From positions 1-5,742 of the forward strand of contig JAEZGQ010000201.1 of assembly GCA_023416895.1 (NCBI GenBank): a stretch of DNA of 5,742 nucleotides, written 5' to 3'. Below, piece by piece: positions 1 through 5,742 of the stretch; position 1 is the stretch's first letter; each line of letters opens with the position of its first letter. Below the pieces are notes generated by a model. That model saw only the letters and a list, made by a program, of their open reading frames with translations. It did not search any database and was not told the DNA's origin. Origin of the DNA: Bacillota bacterium. Its GTDB lineage: Bacteria; Bacillota; Clostridia; Christensenellales; CAG-138. Position numbers and translations under genes: made by a program.

Positions 1-784
1 GGGCAAAATTGCCCTGGTTGATGGCGAGCGCCATGCGGAAAAGCGAGTTTACATAGAGAATTTGCTCGCCCACATACACATCCGCAAAGCTTTTGCCATA
101 GGTAACGCGGTTGTTGTAAACGAGCGTATGCCCGTTTCGTATGGCGACCTCCACCTGCGAGCCGTATTCCACACCAAGCTTTAAAAAATCCTCACGGGTG
201 ATGTTTGTCCAAAGGCTCCCGAAGCGCACATCAAGCGTGTCAATGCAGCCCATAATGCTGTGTTCGTCCGCTTGCACGATGCCCACGGTAAGCTCCGAAA
301 TGGCAGCTTCGTCAAGAAGCTCGCCCACCTCTTCAAAGTTAATTTTCCCTGCAGCAAGCTTTGCGCCGGTGTTGGCGTAAAGGTCGCGCCCGTGGAAGGT
401 ATAAGAGCCGCCGCTGTCGCCGCGCATGTGCTGCCCCTCGTCGATGCGCCGCACGCTCTCGATGCCCACATAAAGCTTTAGGTGCGTCAAAGTACCGTTA
501 TCAGGCGTTACCACATAATGCCCGAGCTTTGTTTTTGCCACCACGCTCTTTCTGTCGCTGCCCACACCCGGGTCCACAACGCTCACGAAAACCGTACCTT
601 TGGGCCAGTACTGCACCGTTTGAAAAAGCCGGTACGACGCTTCCCAAATGTCGTAGGGAATGATTTCGTGTGTCAAGTCAAACAGGCGGAGCGTTTCATC
701 CACCCCCAAGGCCACGCCGTACATGGCCGCAACCGCGCCGTCCACAAGCCCAAAGTCACTTTGAAATACCAGAGTTTTTTCCAT
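1..784 (-). CDS. SAM hydroxide adenosyltransferase family protein (DUF62), copy 2, 3'-truncated by window edge
   Basis: This reading frame starts at the ATG at 784-782 and stays open for 261 codons to the left edge, where it is cut. By comparison with the upstream paralogue, about 17 C-terminal residues are missing. The family cleaves SAM with water or hydroxide to give adenosine and L-methionine in the cytoplasm. Visible family marks are the N-terminal VFQSDFG with Asp10 (SAM-ribose side in relatives), SVVDPGVG with Asp71, Arg78, TPDNG at 93-97 and FHGRD with His131. Asp71, Arg78 and His131 match in order and spacing the Asp-Arg-His triad known for hydroxide adenosyltransferases. Fluorinases carry Tyr at the first position. 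The roughly 20-residue loop that fluorinases and chlorinases insert before the PNNG/PDNG motif is absent. A GGTGAGGG site lies just before the ATG. The gene begins 27 bp after the paralogue ends, so it is probably cotranscribed. Family assignment is strong; the true substrate is inferred. Confidence 0.92.
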   Translation of the reverse strand, partial: MEKTLVFQSDFGLVDGAVAAMYGVALGVDETLRLFDLTHEIIPYDIWEASYRLFQTVQYWPKGTVFVSVVDPGVGSDRKSVVAKTKLGHYVVTPDNGTLTHLKLYVGIESVRRIDEGQHMRGDSGGSYTFHGRDLYANTGAKLAAGKINFEEVGELLDEAAISELTVGIVQADEHSIMGCIDTLDVRFGSLWTNITREDFLKLGVEYGSQVEVAIRNGHTLVYNNRVTYGKSFADVYVGEQILYVNSLFRMALAINQGNFA

Positions 785-811
785 ATTCCCTCACCGTTTC
801 AGGCCAAAGCC

Positions 812-1654
812 TTATTTTTCAAACCGAACCTGCCAAGTAGCCCCGTAGCCAAGCTTATACTGTTGCTCGAGGTTTCCCTGCACCACCGCCATGGCCACGC
901 GCATCAGCTCGTTGTTATAAATCATCACATCACCCTGTTTTGCGTAACCGAACGACTTTTCAAAAAGGAGCTTCCCTTCATAAATGGGCTTGCCTTCGTG
1001 CGTAACGGTGGTTTTAATTGTATCGCCGTAGAGAAAGCCCGCTTTTTCAAACAACTCCAGCGGAATGTTCGTCCAAAGGTTGCCGAAGTTGGGGTCGTTG
1101 ATTTCAAAAATGCCCTTTACGGCGCCGTTTTCAAGCGTAGCCTCCGCAATGGGAAACTCCACGATCTCCTCCACGGGGTATGCAGGGCCAACCTCCTCGT
1201 AGGTGATGATGCCCGCGGCAAGACGCGCCGCGCAATAGCCGAAAAGGTCGCGACCATGGAACACCGAAACGCCCGACGTGCGTTGAAGGCGGTTTACGCT
1301 TTCGTCGATTTCTCTTACCTCGGCAATGCCCATAACACGCTTTACATGTGTGAGCGAGCCGTTGTCCGGCGTAACGACAGTATAACCGTCGAGCGTTTTT
1401 GCAACGCAAGCGCGCCGCTTCGTGCCAACGCCCGGATCTACCACGGAAACAAAAATGGTATCCTTCGGCCAGAACTCCATGCTCTGGTAAAGGCGGTAGG
1501 AGGCACTCCAAATATCGTAATTGGGCAACTCGTGCGTACCGTCGATGATTTCAAGGCTGCGATCCACCGATTTTACGACCCCGTACATGGCGCATACCGC
1601 GCCTTCCTTATAGGTAAAGTCCGTTTGAAAAACAAGCATCGGTTTTTGGTTCAT
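812..1654 (-). CDS. SAM hydroxide adenosyltransferase family protein (DUF62), copy 1
   Basis: A complete 280-residue protein of normal length for the DUF62 family, predicted to hydrolyse SAM to adenosine and methionine in the cytoplasm. It shows LVFQTDF (Asp12), SVVDPGVG with Asp73, Arg80, TPDNG at 95-99 and FHGRD with His133, so the Asp-Arg-His set is complete and the fluorinase/chlorinase loop is missing. It resembles the downstream gene over the whole length. The first half is the more alike, and the stretch around residues 145-215 is clearly diverged. The ATG at 1654 is preferred because the protein similarity begins there. The frame stays open upstream to 1852, but that extension lies inside the end of the ecfT gene and looks like antifamily sequence. 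The ribosome site is weak: GGAG sits 13 bp from the ATG, with GAAAG nearer. This gene follows ecfT by 46 bp, linking the enzyme to the transporter. Confidence 0.93.
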   Translation of the reverse strand: MNQKPMLVFQTDFTYKEGAVCAMYGVVKSVDRSLEIIDGTHELPNYDIWSASYRLYQSMEFWPKDTIFVSVVDPGVGTKRRACVAKTLDGYTVVTPDNGSLTHVKRVMGIAEVREIDESVNRLQRTSGVSVFHGRDLFGYCAARLAAGIITYEEVGPAYPVEEIVEFPIAEATLENGAVKGIFEINDPNFGNLWTNIPLELFEKAGFLYGDTIKTTVTHEGKPIYEGKLLFEKSFGYAKQGDVMIYNNELMRVAMAVVQGNLEQQYKLGYGATWQVRFEK

Positions 1655-1700
1655 TTTTGCTTTCACGCTCCATGTTTTTTTGTGTTGCCGTTTTTCCGCT

Positions 1701-2534
1701 TCAAACGAACGGGTTCCAGAAGCGGTCGTGGTTGATAAATACCGATACAGCAATGGTGAAAAGGAAGATTGCCGCACACAGGATAAGCGCGACCCAATCG
1801 AGCCGCCCGAAGCTTCGCCCTGTGTACCATGTGCGCTTTTTGCTTTTTCCAAAGCCCCTTAAGTCCATCGCGTTGCTGATGGATTCCACGCGGTCGAGCG
1901 TGGAGAAGATGAGCGGCACGATGATGATCAATGCGTTTTTAAAGCGGTTCATAAGCTTCGCCTTTTTGCTCATGTCGAGCCCGCGTGCCTGCTGCGCCAT
2001 GGAAATGTTGTTGTAATCCCGCTGGATGTCGGGAAAATACCGCAGGGTAAGCGACACCGCGTACGCCGCGCGGTAGCCGACGCCTACGCCGTTGAGCGCC
2101 GAGGCAAACTCGCTCGGGTTGGTGGTGAGGAGGAAAATCATCCCGAGCGGCACTACCGAGGCGTATTTCACCATTTTGGTACCCTGATAGAGAAGCTGCT
2201 CCCAAGTAAAGCTGAAATTGCCGAACAGCCGCGCAAACTCGTGGCGCGTGCCGTAAATTTTCACGCCCTCCTCGGGGGAAAACACATAGGAGATGACAAA
2301 GTTTGTGAGGATGAAAATCGCCACATAGATGACCATCAGCCGTATCTGCGAAAACTTAATTTTGGAAACACGCAATACCCACAGCGAAAACGCCATGATG
2401 CAAAGGATCACCCTTATATCGTAGGAAAACATGACGCCGAAGGTAAGAAACAAAAAGCAGATGAACTTTGTAAGCCCCGACATACGGTGGATGGGCGTAT
2501 CGAGCTTGTTGTAGGAAAACACCTTGATCTTCAT
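1701..2534 (-). CDS. ecfT: ECF transporter transmembrane coupling protein (EcfT)
   Basis: A 277-residue integral membrane protein that couples ATP hydrolysis by the EcfA domains to the substrate-binding S component. Hydrophobic segments are seen at about 21-37, 41-55, 65-84, 122-137, 201-212 and 245-267. The cytoplasmic coupling region has the two Arg-Gly motifs typical of EcfT: AQQARG with Ala183-Arg184-Gly185, and AMDLRGFG with Arg226-Gly227, the second followed by a basic KSKKR stretch. Other family-like parts are TTNPSEFASAL (137-147) and SLTLRYFPDI (161-170). The ATG at 2534 overlaps the stop of the ATPase gene as ATGA, which points to translational coupling. A longer frame to 2570 is less likely because it runs into the ATPase coding sequence and loses this overlap. 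It resembles the T proteins (YkoC/CbiQ-like) found with fused ATPases. Family call is strong; partner assignment follows from the operon. Confidence 0.93.
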   Translation of the reverse strand: MKIKVFSYNKLDTPIHRMSGLTKFICFLFLTFGVMFSYDIRVILCIMAFSLWVLRVSKIKFSQIRLMVIYVAIFILTNFVISYVFSPEEGVKIYGTRHEFARLFGNFSFTWEQLLYQGTKMVKYASVVPLGMIFLLTTNPSEFASALNGVGVGYRAAYAVSLTLRYFPDIQRDYNNISMAQQARGLDMSKKAKLMNRFKNALIIIVPLIFSTLDRVESISNAMDLRGFGKSKKRTWYTGRSFGRLDWVALILCAAIFLFTIAVSVFINHDRFWNPFV

Positions 2535-4243
2535 GCGCCGCGCACCCACCTTTCGTGGTCGATGAAGCACTGCACGAACGCCGCCGCATCCTCGATGCCC
2601 GAGCGGCGCGCAAGCGTATAAAGCGAGGTTTCCCGAAGGTTTGCGCGCTCAATTACAACATCATCTGTAAGGATTTGGCTCGCGGGCGCATCCGCAATCA
2701 GCTCGCCGTCACTCAAAACCACCGCGCGCGGCGTATATTCGAGCATCAGGTGCATGTCGTGGGTGATGAGCACCACCGTAACGCCCTTTTGGTTTAAGTC
2801 CAAAAGGAAGCGCATGATTTCCGTATAATGCCTGTAATCCTGCCCGGCGGTCGGCTCGTCGAGAAGCAAAATGCGCGGGTCAAGCGCCAGCATGGCGGCA
2901 ACCGTTACGCGTTTTTTCTGCCCATAGCTCAAAGCCGAAATCGGCCAGTCGATAAACGGAGAAAGCCCGCAAATATCAAGTGCCTGTTTTACGTGCTCTT
3001 TGATGGTCGCTTCATCCGCACCGCGAAGCTTGAGCCCAAGCCCCACCTCTTTGGCGATCATGGTTTCGCTAATCATCTGGTTTGGGTTCTGCATCACAAG
3101 GCCGATGTATTCCGCGCGCTCGCGGATGGTTTGGCCTTCAATGTTTTCGCCCTCGTAGAAGATGGCGCCGGAATCCGGCTTTTCAAAGCCGCACAAAAGC
3201 TTGGTGAGCGTGCTCTTGCCCGCGCCGTTTCGCCCAATGATGCTAAGCATTTCCCCGCGCCGTACGGAAAAGGAAACATCCTTGAGCACGGGCTTGCCGG
3301 GATCGTAGGAGAAGCCGATCTTCTCCATAGAAAGAAGCGTTTCGCCGTCCTCACAAGGCGCCATGCGCTCCGCTTCGCGCATCCACGTTTTAAGCGCCTG
3401 TTCACAGGAGGAAACGTCGAGCGTTTCAATGTGCCCCGGGCGCATTTCGGGCGTAAGCGTTACGCCCGCGTATTTGAGTGCCGTTACATAAAGCGGCTCC
3501 CTGATTCCGTTTTCTTTCAAAACATCGCTGCACAAAAGCGTATCGGCGGGCATATCCGCAACGATACGCCCATCGTTTACCACAACGATGCGATCCACAT
3601 GGCGGTGAAGCACATCCTCCAAGCGGTGCTCGATGATAACGATGGTTTTTCCAGTTGCCTTATGGATGTCGTCGATGATCTCGATGGCGGTTTTGCCGGT
3701 CGCCGGGTCGAGGTTTGCAAGCGGCTCGTCGAACAAAAGAATTTCCACGTCGTCGATCATTACGCCCGCAAGCGAGGTGCGCTGCTTTTGCCCGCCCGAA
3801 AGCTCAAACGGCGAGTTTGTAAGAAAGCGCTCCATATCGACCATGCGCGCTACCCTTTGCACGCGCTCGCGCATTTCGGGAGCGCTTATGCAATCGTTCT
3901 CGAGCGCGAAGGCGATGTCCTCCCCCGCTGTAAGACCAACGAACTGACCGTCGGTATCCTGCAAAACGGTACCCACATGCTTAGAGAGCTTAAAAATATT
4001 CTGGCGCGCGACCTCCATCCCCGCTACCATGAGCGATCCGGTGGATTTACCCTTGTAGGCAAACGGAATTAACCCGTTGATGCAATGCCCCAGCGTGCTT
4101 TTTCCGCTGCCGCTGGGGCCTACAATCAAAATCTTTTCACCGGGATGAATGTCGAGTGAAATGTCGTACAGCGTGGGTTCCGCCTGCGCCAGATACTGAA
4201 ACGTGAAGTTGCGGAACGATACGACAGGATCCACATTTCCCAT
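2531..4243 (-). CDS. ECF transporter ATP-binding protein, two fused ABC ATPase domains (EcfA1-EcfA2 type)
   Basis: A 570-residue energising subunit carrying both ATPase halves in one chain, as in YkoD-like proteins. Domain 1 (about 7-235) has Walker A GPSGSGKST at 42-50, Q-loop Gln95, signature LSGGQ at 148-152, Walker B ILLFDEP with Asp172 and Glu173, and H-loop His206. A linker of about 65 residues follows. Domain 2 (about 303-530) has Walker A GRNGAGKST at 337-345, Q-loop Gln385, signature LSYGQ at 438-442, Walker B ILLLDEP with Asp462 and Glu463, and H-loop His495. No catalytic residue looks lost in either half, so both composite ATP sites could work. The second signature is LSYGQ rather than LSGGQ, and the second D-loop reads AGQD. 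There is no membrane segment, so it acts on the inner face bound to EcfT. The ATG at 4243 has AAGGA 7 bp upstream. It lies between the S and T genes, as expected for a dedicated (Group I) ECF transporter. Confidence 0.95.
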   Translation of the reverse strand: MGNVDPVVSFRNFTFQYLAQAEPTLYDISLDIHPGEKILIVGPSGSGKSTLGHCINGLIPFAYKGKSTGSLMVAGMEVARQNIFKLSKHVGTVLQDTDGQFVGLTAGEDIAFALENDCISAPEMRERVQRVARMVDMERFLTNSPFELSGGQKQRTSLAGVMIDDVEILLFDEPLANLDPATGKTAIEIIDDIHKATGKTIVIIEHRLEDVLHRHVDRIVVVNDGRIVADMPADTLLCSDVLKENGIREPLYVTALKYAGVTLTPEMRPGHIETLDVSSCEQALKTWMREAERMAPCEDGETLLSMEKIGFSYDPGKPVLKDVSFSVRRGEMLSIIGRNGAGKSTLTKLLCGFEKPDSGAIFYEGENIEGQTIRERAEYIGLVMQNPNQMISETMIAKEVGLGLKLRGADEATIKEHVKQALDICGLSPFIDWPISALSYGQKKRVTVAAMLALDPRILLLDEPTAGQDYRHYTEIMRFLLDLNQKGVTVVLITHDMHLMLEYTPRAVVLSDGELIADAPASQILTDDVVIERANLRETSLYTLARRSGIEDAAAFVQCFIDHERWVRGA

Positions 4244-4273
4244 AGATGCTTCCTTCGGTTTGTTTTTCAGGTT

Positions 4274-4840
4274 TTACTCCGCCTTCTTGAGGCTGCCTTC
4301 CTTGGTGCGGGTGGCGGAATAGATGGCGAGTAGGATTGTGCCGATCACGCCGCAGCTGACGGAGTTCATAAGCGCAGCGATTGCGCCCTGCGTGAATACG
4401 AGCTGCACAGGTTCCGCATAGATTACAATGTCGAGCACCGGTGCGATCACAAGCCACGCGATCACGTTGCCGATGATCTGGATGAGGTTGAACGCAAGAA
4501 TGCCCTTGATCTTGAACTCACCGCGGTCGGCGTTCACAAACTTATAGGCAAAGCCATACACGAAGCCCGAAACGCCGCTTGCAACAACCCAGCTCCACCA
4601 AGGTGAGCCGTACTGCACAAAGTCGGAGAGGCCATGGCCGATGAAGGCGATGAGGCCGCCCGCGATGGGCCCGAACAGCGCGCCAAAAAAGCCCGCGATG
4701 CCGTATGCGGTTTGAAATTGGGTCTCAGGGACGGGAGAAGGCACCTTGACGAACATGAACAGCAGCGTAAAAATTGCTGCGCCAAGGCCGGTGGCGACGA
4801 TCGTTTTGGTGTTCACCGCGAAAAGTTTCTTCTTTTCCAT
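4274..4840 (-). CDS. ECF transporter substrate-binding S component, UPF0397 / ECF-type riboflavin-S-like family
   Basis: A 188-residue membrane protein, normal size for an ECF S component, that would capture a vitamin-like or other small substrate outside and toggle in the membrane to release it inside. Hydrophobic segments are at about 13-32, 45-70, 82-100, 112-138 and 150-175. The N-terminal NTKTIVATGLGAA and the GALFGPIAGGLIAFIGHGLSD region (53-73) look like the UPF0397 family, whose members often sit beside fused ECF ATPases. The Ala/Gly-rich patch at 16-22 fits the helix that packs on EcfT in S components. Substrate cannot be read from sequence; 'riboflavin' in the family name does not establish riboflavin. 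The ATG at 4840 is chosen because GGGAGG lies 7 bp upstream; an in-frame TTG at 4855 would place that site inside the gene. The next gene, the ATPase, starts 30 bp after its stop. Confidence 0.88.
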   Translation of the reverse strand: MEKKKLFAVNTKTIVATGLGAAIFTLLFMFVKVPSPVPETQFQTAYGIAGFFGALFGPIAGGLIAFIGHGLSDFVQYGSPWWSWVVASGVSGFVYGFAYKFVNADRGEFKIKGILAFNLIQIIGNVIAWLVIAPVLDIVIYAEPVQLVFTQGAIAALMNSVSCGVIGTILLAIYSATRTKEGSLKKAE

Positions 4841-4921
4841 GACAAAACCTCCCAAATTATAATTTCTGTGCCCCGTTTATAAGGCGCTCGCGCGCCAAAA
4901 CACATTCAAAAACCAAGGGAG
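4841..4921 (-). other. Intergenic gap between regulator and S-component genes, with a small GC-rich hairpin
   Basis: This 81-bp gap is the largest inside the cluster. On the minus strand, 4896-4883 reads GGCGC-GCGA-GCGCC, a perfect 5-bp stem closed by a GNRA-type tetraloop. It is followed by TTATAAAC, not by a run of T, so it is not a standard intrinsic terminator. It could be an RNA stability or processing element separating the regulator message from the transporter message. A TATAAT at 4861-4856 lies too close to the ribosome site to be a normal promoter. Confidence 0.4.
4848..4853 (-). promoter_or_regulatory. Ribosome binding site of the S-component gene
   Basis: The minus strand reads GGGAGG, 7 bases before the ATG at 4840. 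It is the strongest such site in the window and rules against the in-frame TTG at 4855 as the start. Confidence 0.8.
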
Positions 4922-5659
4922 CTATTTGCTCAAAACCGAAAAGCTCACATCGTAATGCGCGGGAAAAAGGTGGTGCTTCAAGCGCGCAAACGCGTCGCCG
5001 CCGCGTCCATAAAGCACTTGCTCGATGTAGAGAACCGGTTCCCCCTCCTGCGCATCCATGCGCCAAGCAAGCTCACCCATGGCGCGTATTGCGCGAAAGC
5101 TTACATCCGCCGCTTTGGCGTGAACATAAAGGGTGTTTTTTAAAAGCTCGTCCACATTCTTCGGAGCAGCAGGGTCTACACCAAGCTCCTTAAGAAATGC
5201 CGAAGCGATTTGTACAAACGAATGAGCAACGATTCGACTTGCCGAACGGTACGCGCAGTTTGCGGCGAGCACAAAATCCTTCGGGCCGATATGAAGCTTT
5301 CGCTGCGCTACATCCGTAGGCGGGCCAAAGTTGTGCTGCACGCTTACGGCGTCTACGGTGCAAAGCGCGTAGGAAAGCACGGGGTTTACGATTTCCGTAG
5401 GGTCGGATGCCTTTCGCTGCGGCCTTAAGCACACATAGTTGCCGCTGCCGCGCTGCTTTACGATAAGCCCATCCTCCGCCAAAATAAGAAGCGCCTGCCG
5501 CAGCGTATACCTACCCGTACCGTAACGGCGGGCCAGTTCCATTTCGCCAGGCAGGCGTGAGCCGGGTTCATACACCCGCTCCGCAAGGTCGGTATATAGG
5601 CGGTTATAAACCTCCAAATACGTTGGCAGCTTTTCAAAACCGTCCGCAAGGTTTGCCAT
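4922..5659 (-). CDS. GntR-family transcriptional regulator, HutC-like (winged helix plus UTRA domain)
   Basis: A 245-residue DNA-binding regulator. The N-terminal winged helix-turn-helix (about 13-78) has the GntR pattern: PGSRLPGEMELARRYG at 32-47, then TGRYTLRQAL at 48-57, and a wing ending QRGSGNYV at 69-76. Residues about 92-245 fit a UTRA ligand-binding domain, including the late PVLYIEQVLY segment at 208-217. HutC-type members usually repress nearby operons until a small effector binds. The effector here is unknown. The substrate or a product of the downstream transporter and DUF62 enzymes is a reasonable inference. The ATG at 5659 is preferred because AGGGG lies 6 bp upstream. A longer in-frame ATG at 5698 would put this site inside the gene and add 13 residues outside the domain. 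It is the first gene of the cluster and is followed by the S-component gene after 81 bp, so it probably controls its own operon. Confidence 0.92.
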   Translation of the reverse strand: MANLADGFEKLPTYLEVYNRLYTDLAERVYEPGSRLPGEMELARRYGTGRYTLRQALLILAEDGLIVKQRGSGNYVCLRPQRKASDPTEIVNPVLSYALCTVDAVSVQHNFGPPTDVAQRKLHIGPKDFVLAANCAYRSASRIVAHSFVQIASAFLKELGVDPAAPKNVDELLKNTLYVHAKAADVSFRAIRAMGELAWRMDAQEGEPVLYIEQVLYGRGGDAFARLKHHLFPAHYDVSFSVLSK

Positions 5660-5665
5660 ACCGCA

Positions 5666-5670
5666 CCCCT
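5666..5670 (-). promoter_or_regulatory. Ribosome binding site of the GntR-family gene
   Basis: The minus strand reads AGGGG here, inside AAAAAAGGGGTG, with 6 bases before the ATG at 5659. This decides the start against the in-frame ATG at 5698, which has no comparable site visible. Confidence 0.7.
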
Positions 5671-5710
5671 TTTTTAAACCGTGCTGATAAACATACAACG
5701 AACCATACCA

Positions 5711-5728
5711 AAAGTTGTTGACAACTTT
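5711..5728. promoter_or_regulatory. 18-bp inverted repeat, candidate operator for the GntR-family regulator
   Basis: The sequence AAAGTTGT-TG-ACAACTTT has two exact 8-bp arms around a 2-bp centre. It lies 52 bp upstream of the regulator's ATG, in the only non-coding stretch before the operon. Dimeric GntR proteins bind short palindromes with GT and AC half-site marks, which this site has. No second copy was seen in the other gaps of the window. The operator role is inferred from position and symmetry, and the match to the usual HutC-type GTNTANAC pattern is imperfect. Confidence 0.55.
5718..5723 (+). promoter_or_regulatory. Candidate -35 element facing right, out of the window
   Basis: A perfect TTGACA lies inside the inverted repeat on the plus strand. 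With a normal 16-18 bp spacer the matching -10 box would start at about 5740-5742, at or past the window edge, so it cannot be confirmed. If real, it would serve a divergent gene to the right. Confidence 0.3.
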
Positions 5729-5734
5729 GCTATC

Positions 5735-5740
5735 ATCATA
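5735..5740 (-). promoter_or_regulatory. Candidate -10 element for the operon
   Basis: The minus strand reads TATGAT, one base from TATAAT. A start site about 7 bases on would fall near 5728, the first base of the inverted repeat, placing the putative operator at the start of the transcript. The matching -35 would be outside the window. No convincing alternative promoter pair was found between 5660 and 5734. Confidence 0.3.
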
Positions 5741-5742
5741 CC

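Noticed and set aside
1..1654. Fluorinase or chlorinase function for the DUF62 copies
   Set aside because: Both have Asp where fluorinases have Tyr and lack the loop insertion before the PDNG motif, while keeping the Arg and His of the hydrolytic group.
482..1735. Long plus-strand open frame (417 codons)
   Set aside because: It lies opposite both DUF62 genes, which have clear family motifs. The translation is rich in His, Arg and Phe with no recognisable domain, as expected from the antisense of a GC-biased gene.
1655..1852. N-terminal extension of the first DUF62 gene up to an ATG at 1852
   Set aside because: It would overlap the end of ecfT by about 150 bp and adds 66 low-complexity residues with no counterpart in the paralogue.
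2535..2570. Longer start for ecfT
   Set aside because: The extra 12 residues come from the ATPase gene read in another frame. The ATGA overlap at 2531-2534 is the normal coupled arrangement.
2828..4072. Long plus-strand open frame (414 codons)
   Set aside because: It is antisense to the double-ATPase gene, whose Walker, signature and H-loop motifs are intact. No family or ribosome site supports the plus-strand frame.
4856..4861. Perfect TATAAT on the minus strand before the S-component gene
   Set aside because: A start site about 7 bases downstream would fall inside the GGGAGG ribosome site, and no -35 box is seen at the right distance. It is probably chance AT-rich sequence.
4883..4896. 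Rho-independent terminator after the regulator gene
   Set aside because: The stem is only 5 bp and is not followed by a T run on either strand.
5660..5742. SAM riboswitch in the operon leader
   Set aside because: The visible leader is too short and shows no set of paired stems beyond the single palindrome. Anything past 5742 cannot be judged.

Overview
The window is one compact minus-strand gene cluster from a bacterium. It looks like a moderately GC-rich low-pathogenicity-type Bacillota member of the Clostridia (inference from strong GGGAGG/AGGGG-type Shine-Dalgarno sites, a Group-I-style ECF transporter with fused ATPases, and a GntR/HutC regulator; no rRNA or other taxonomic marker is present). 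No tRNA, rRNA, CRISPR array or mobile element was seen.

Read in the direction of transcription (right to left), the layout is as follows. The far right end (5660-5742) is a regulatory region with an 18-bp inverted repeat. It is followed by a GntR/HutC-type repressor (4922-5659), an 81-bp gap with a small GC-rich hairpin, and a UPF0397/ECF-type S component (4274-4840). Next come a double-ATPase EcfA fusion (2531-4243) and an EcfT transmembrane protein (1701-2534, 4-bp overlap with the ATPase gene). The last two genes are tandem, non-identical members of the SAM hydroxide adenosyltransferase (DUF62) family (812-1654, and <1-784, cut by the window edge). All genes point the same way. The gaps are 81, 30, -4, 46 and 27 bp, which suggests one operon.

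The genes read as a regulated uptake-and-breakdown cassette. The S component binds a small molecule, EcfT couples it to the two ATPase domains of EcfA, and the DUF62 enzymes act in the cytoplasm on S-adenosylmethionine (SAM) or a related adenosyl compound. Both DUF62 copies keep the Asp-Arg-His residues linked to hydrolysis of SAM to adenosine and L-methionine. Both lack the extra loop of the fluorinase and chlorinase relatives. The imported substrate is not stated by the sequence. SAM, another adenosyl compound, or a methionine- or adenosine-related molecule is an inference from gene neighbourhood.

The parts most worth a second look are the linkage of a dedicated ECF importer to two SAM-cleaving paralogues, and the palindrome upstream of the regulator. 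The palindrome also contains a perfect TTGACA facing the other way, so it may control a divergent gene just outside the window.
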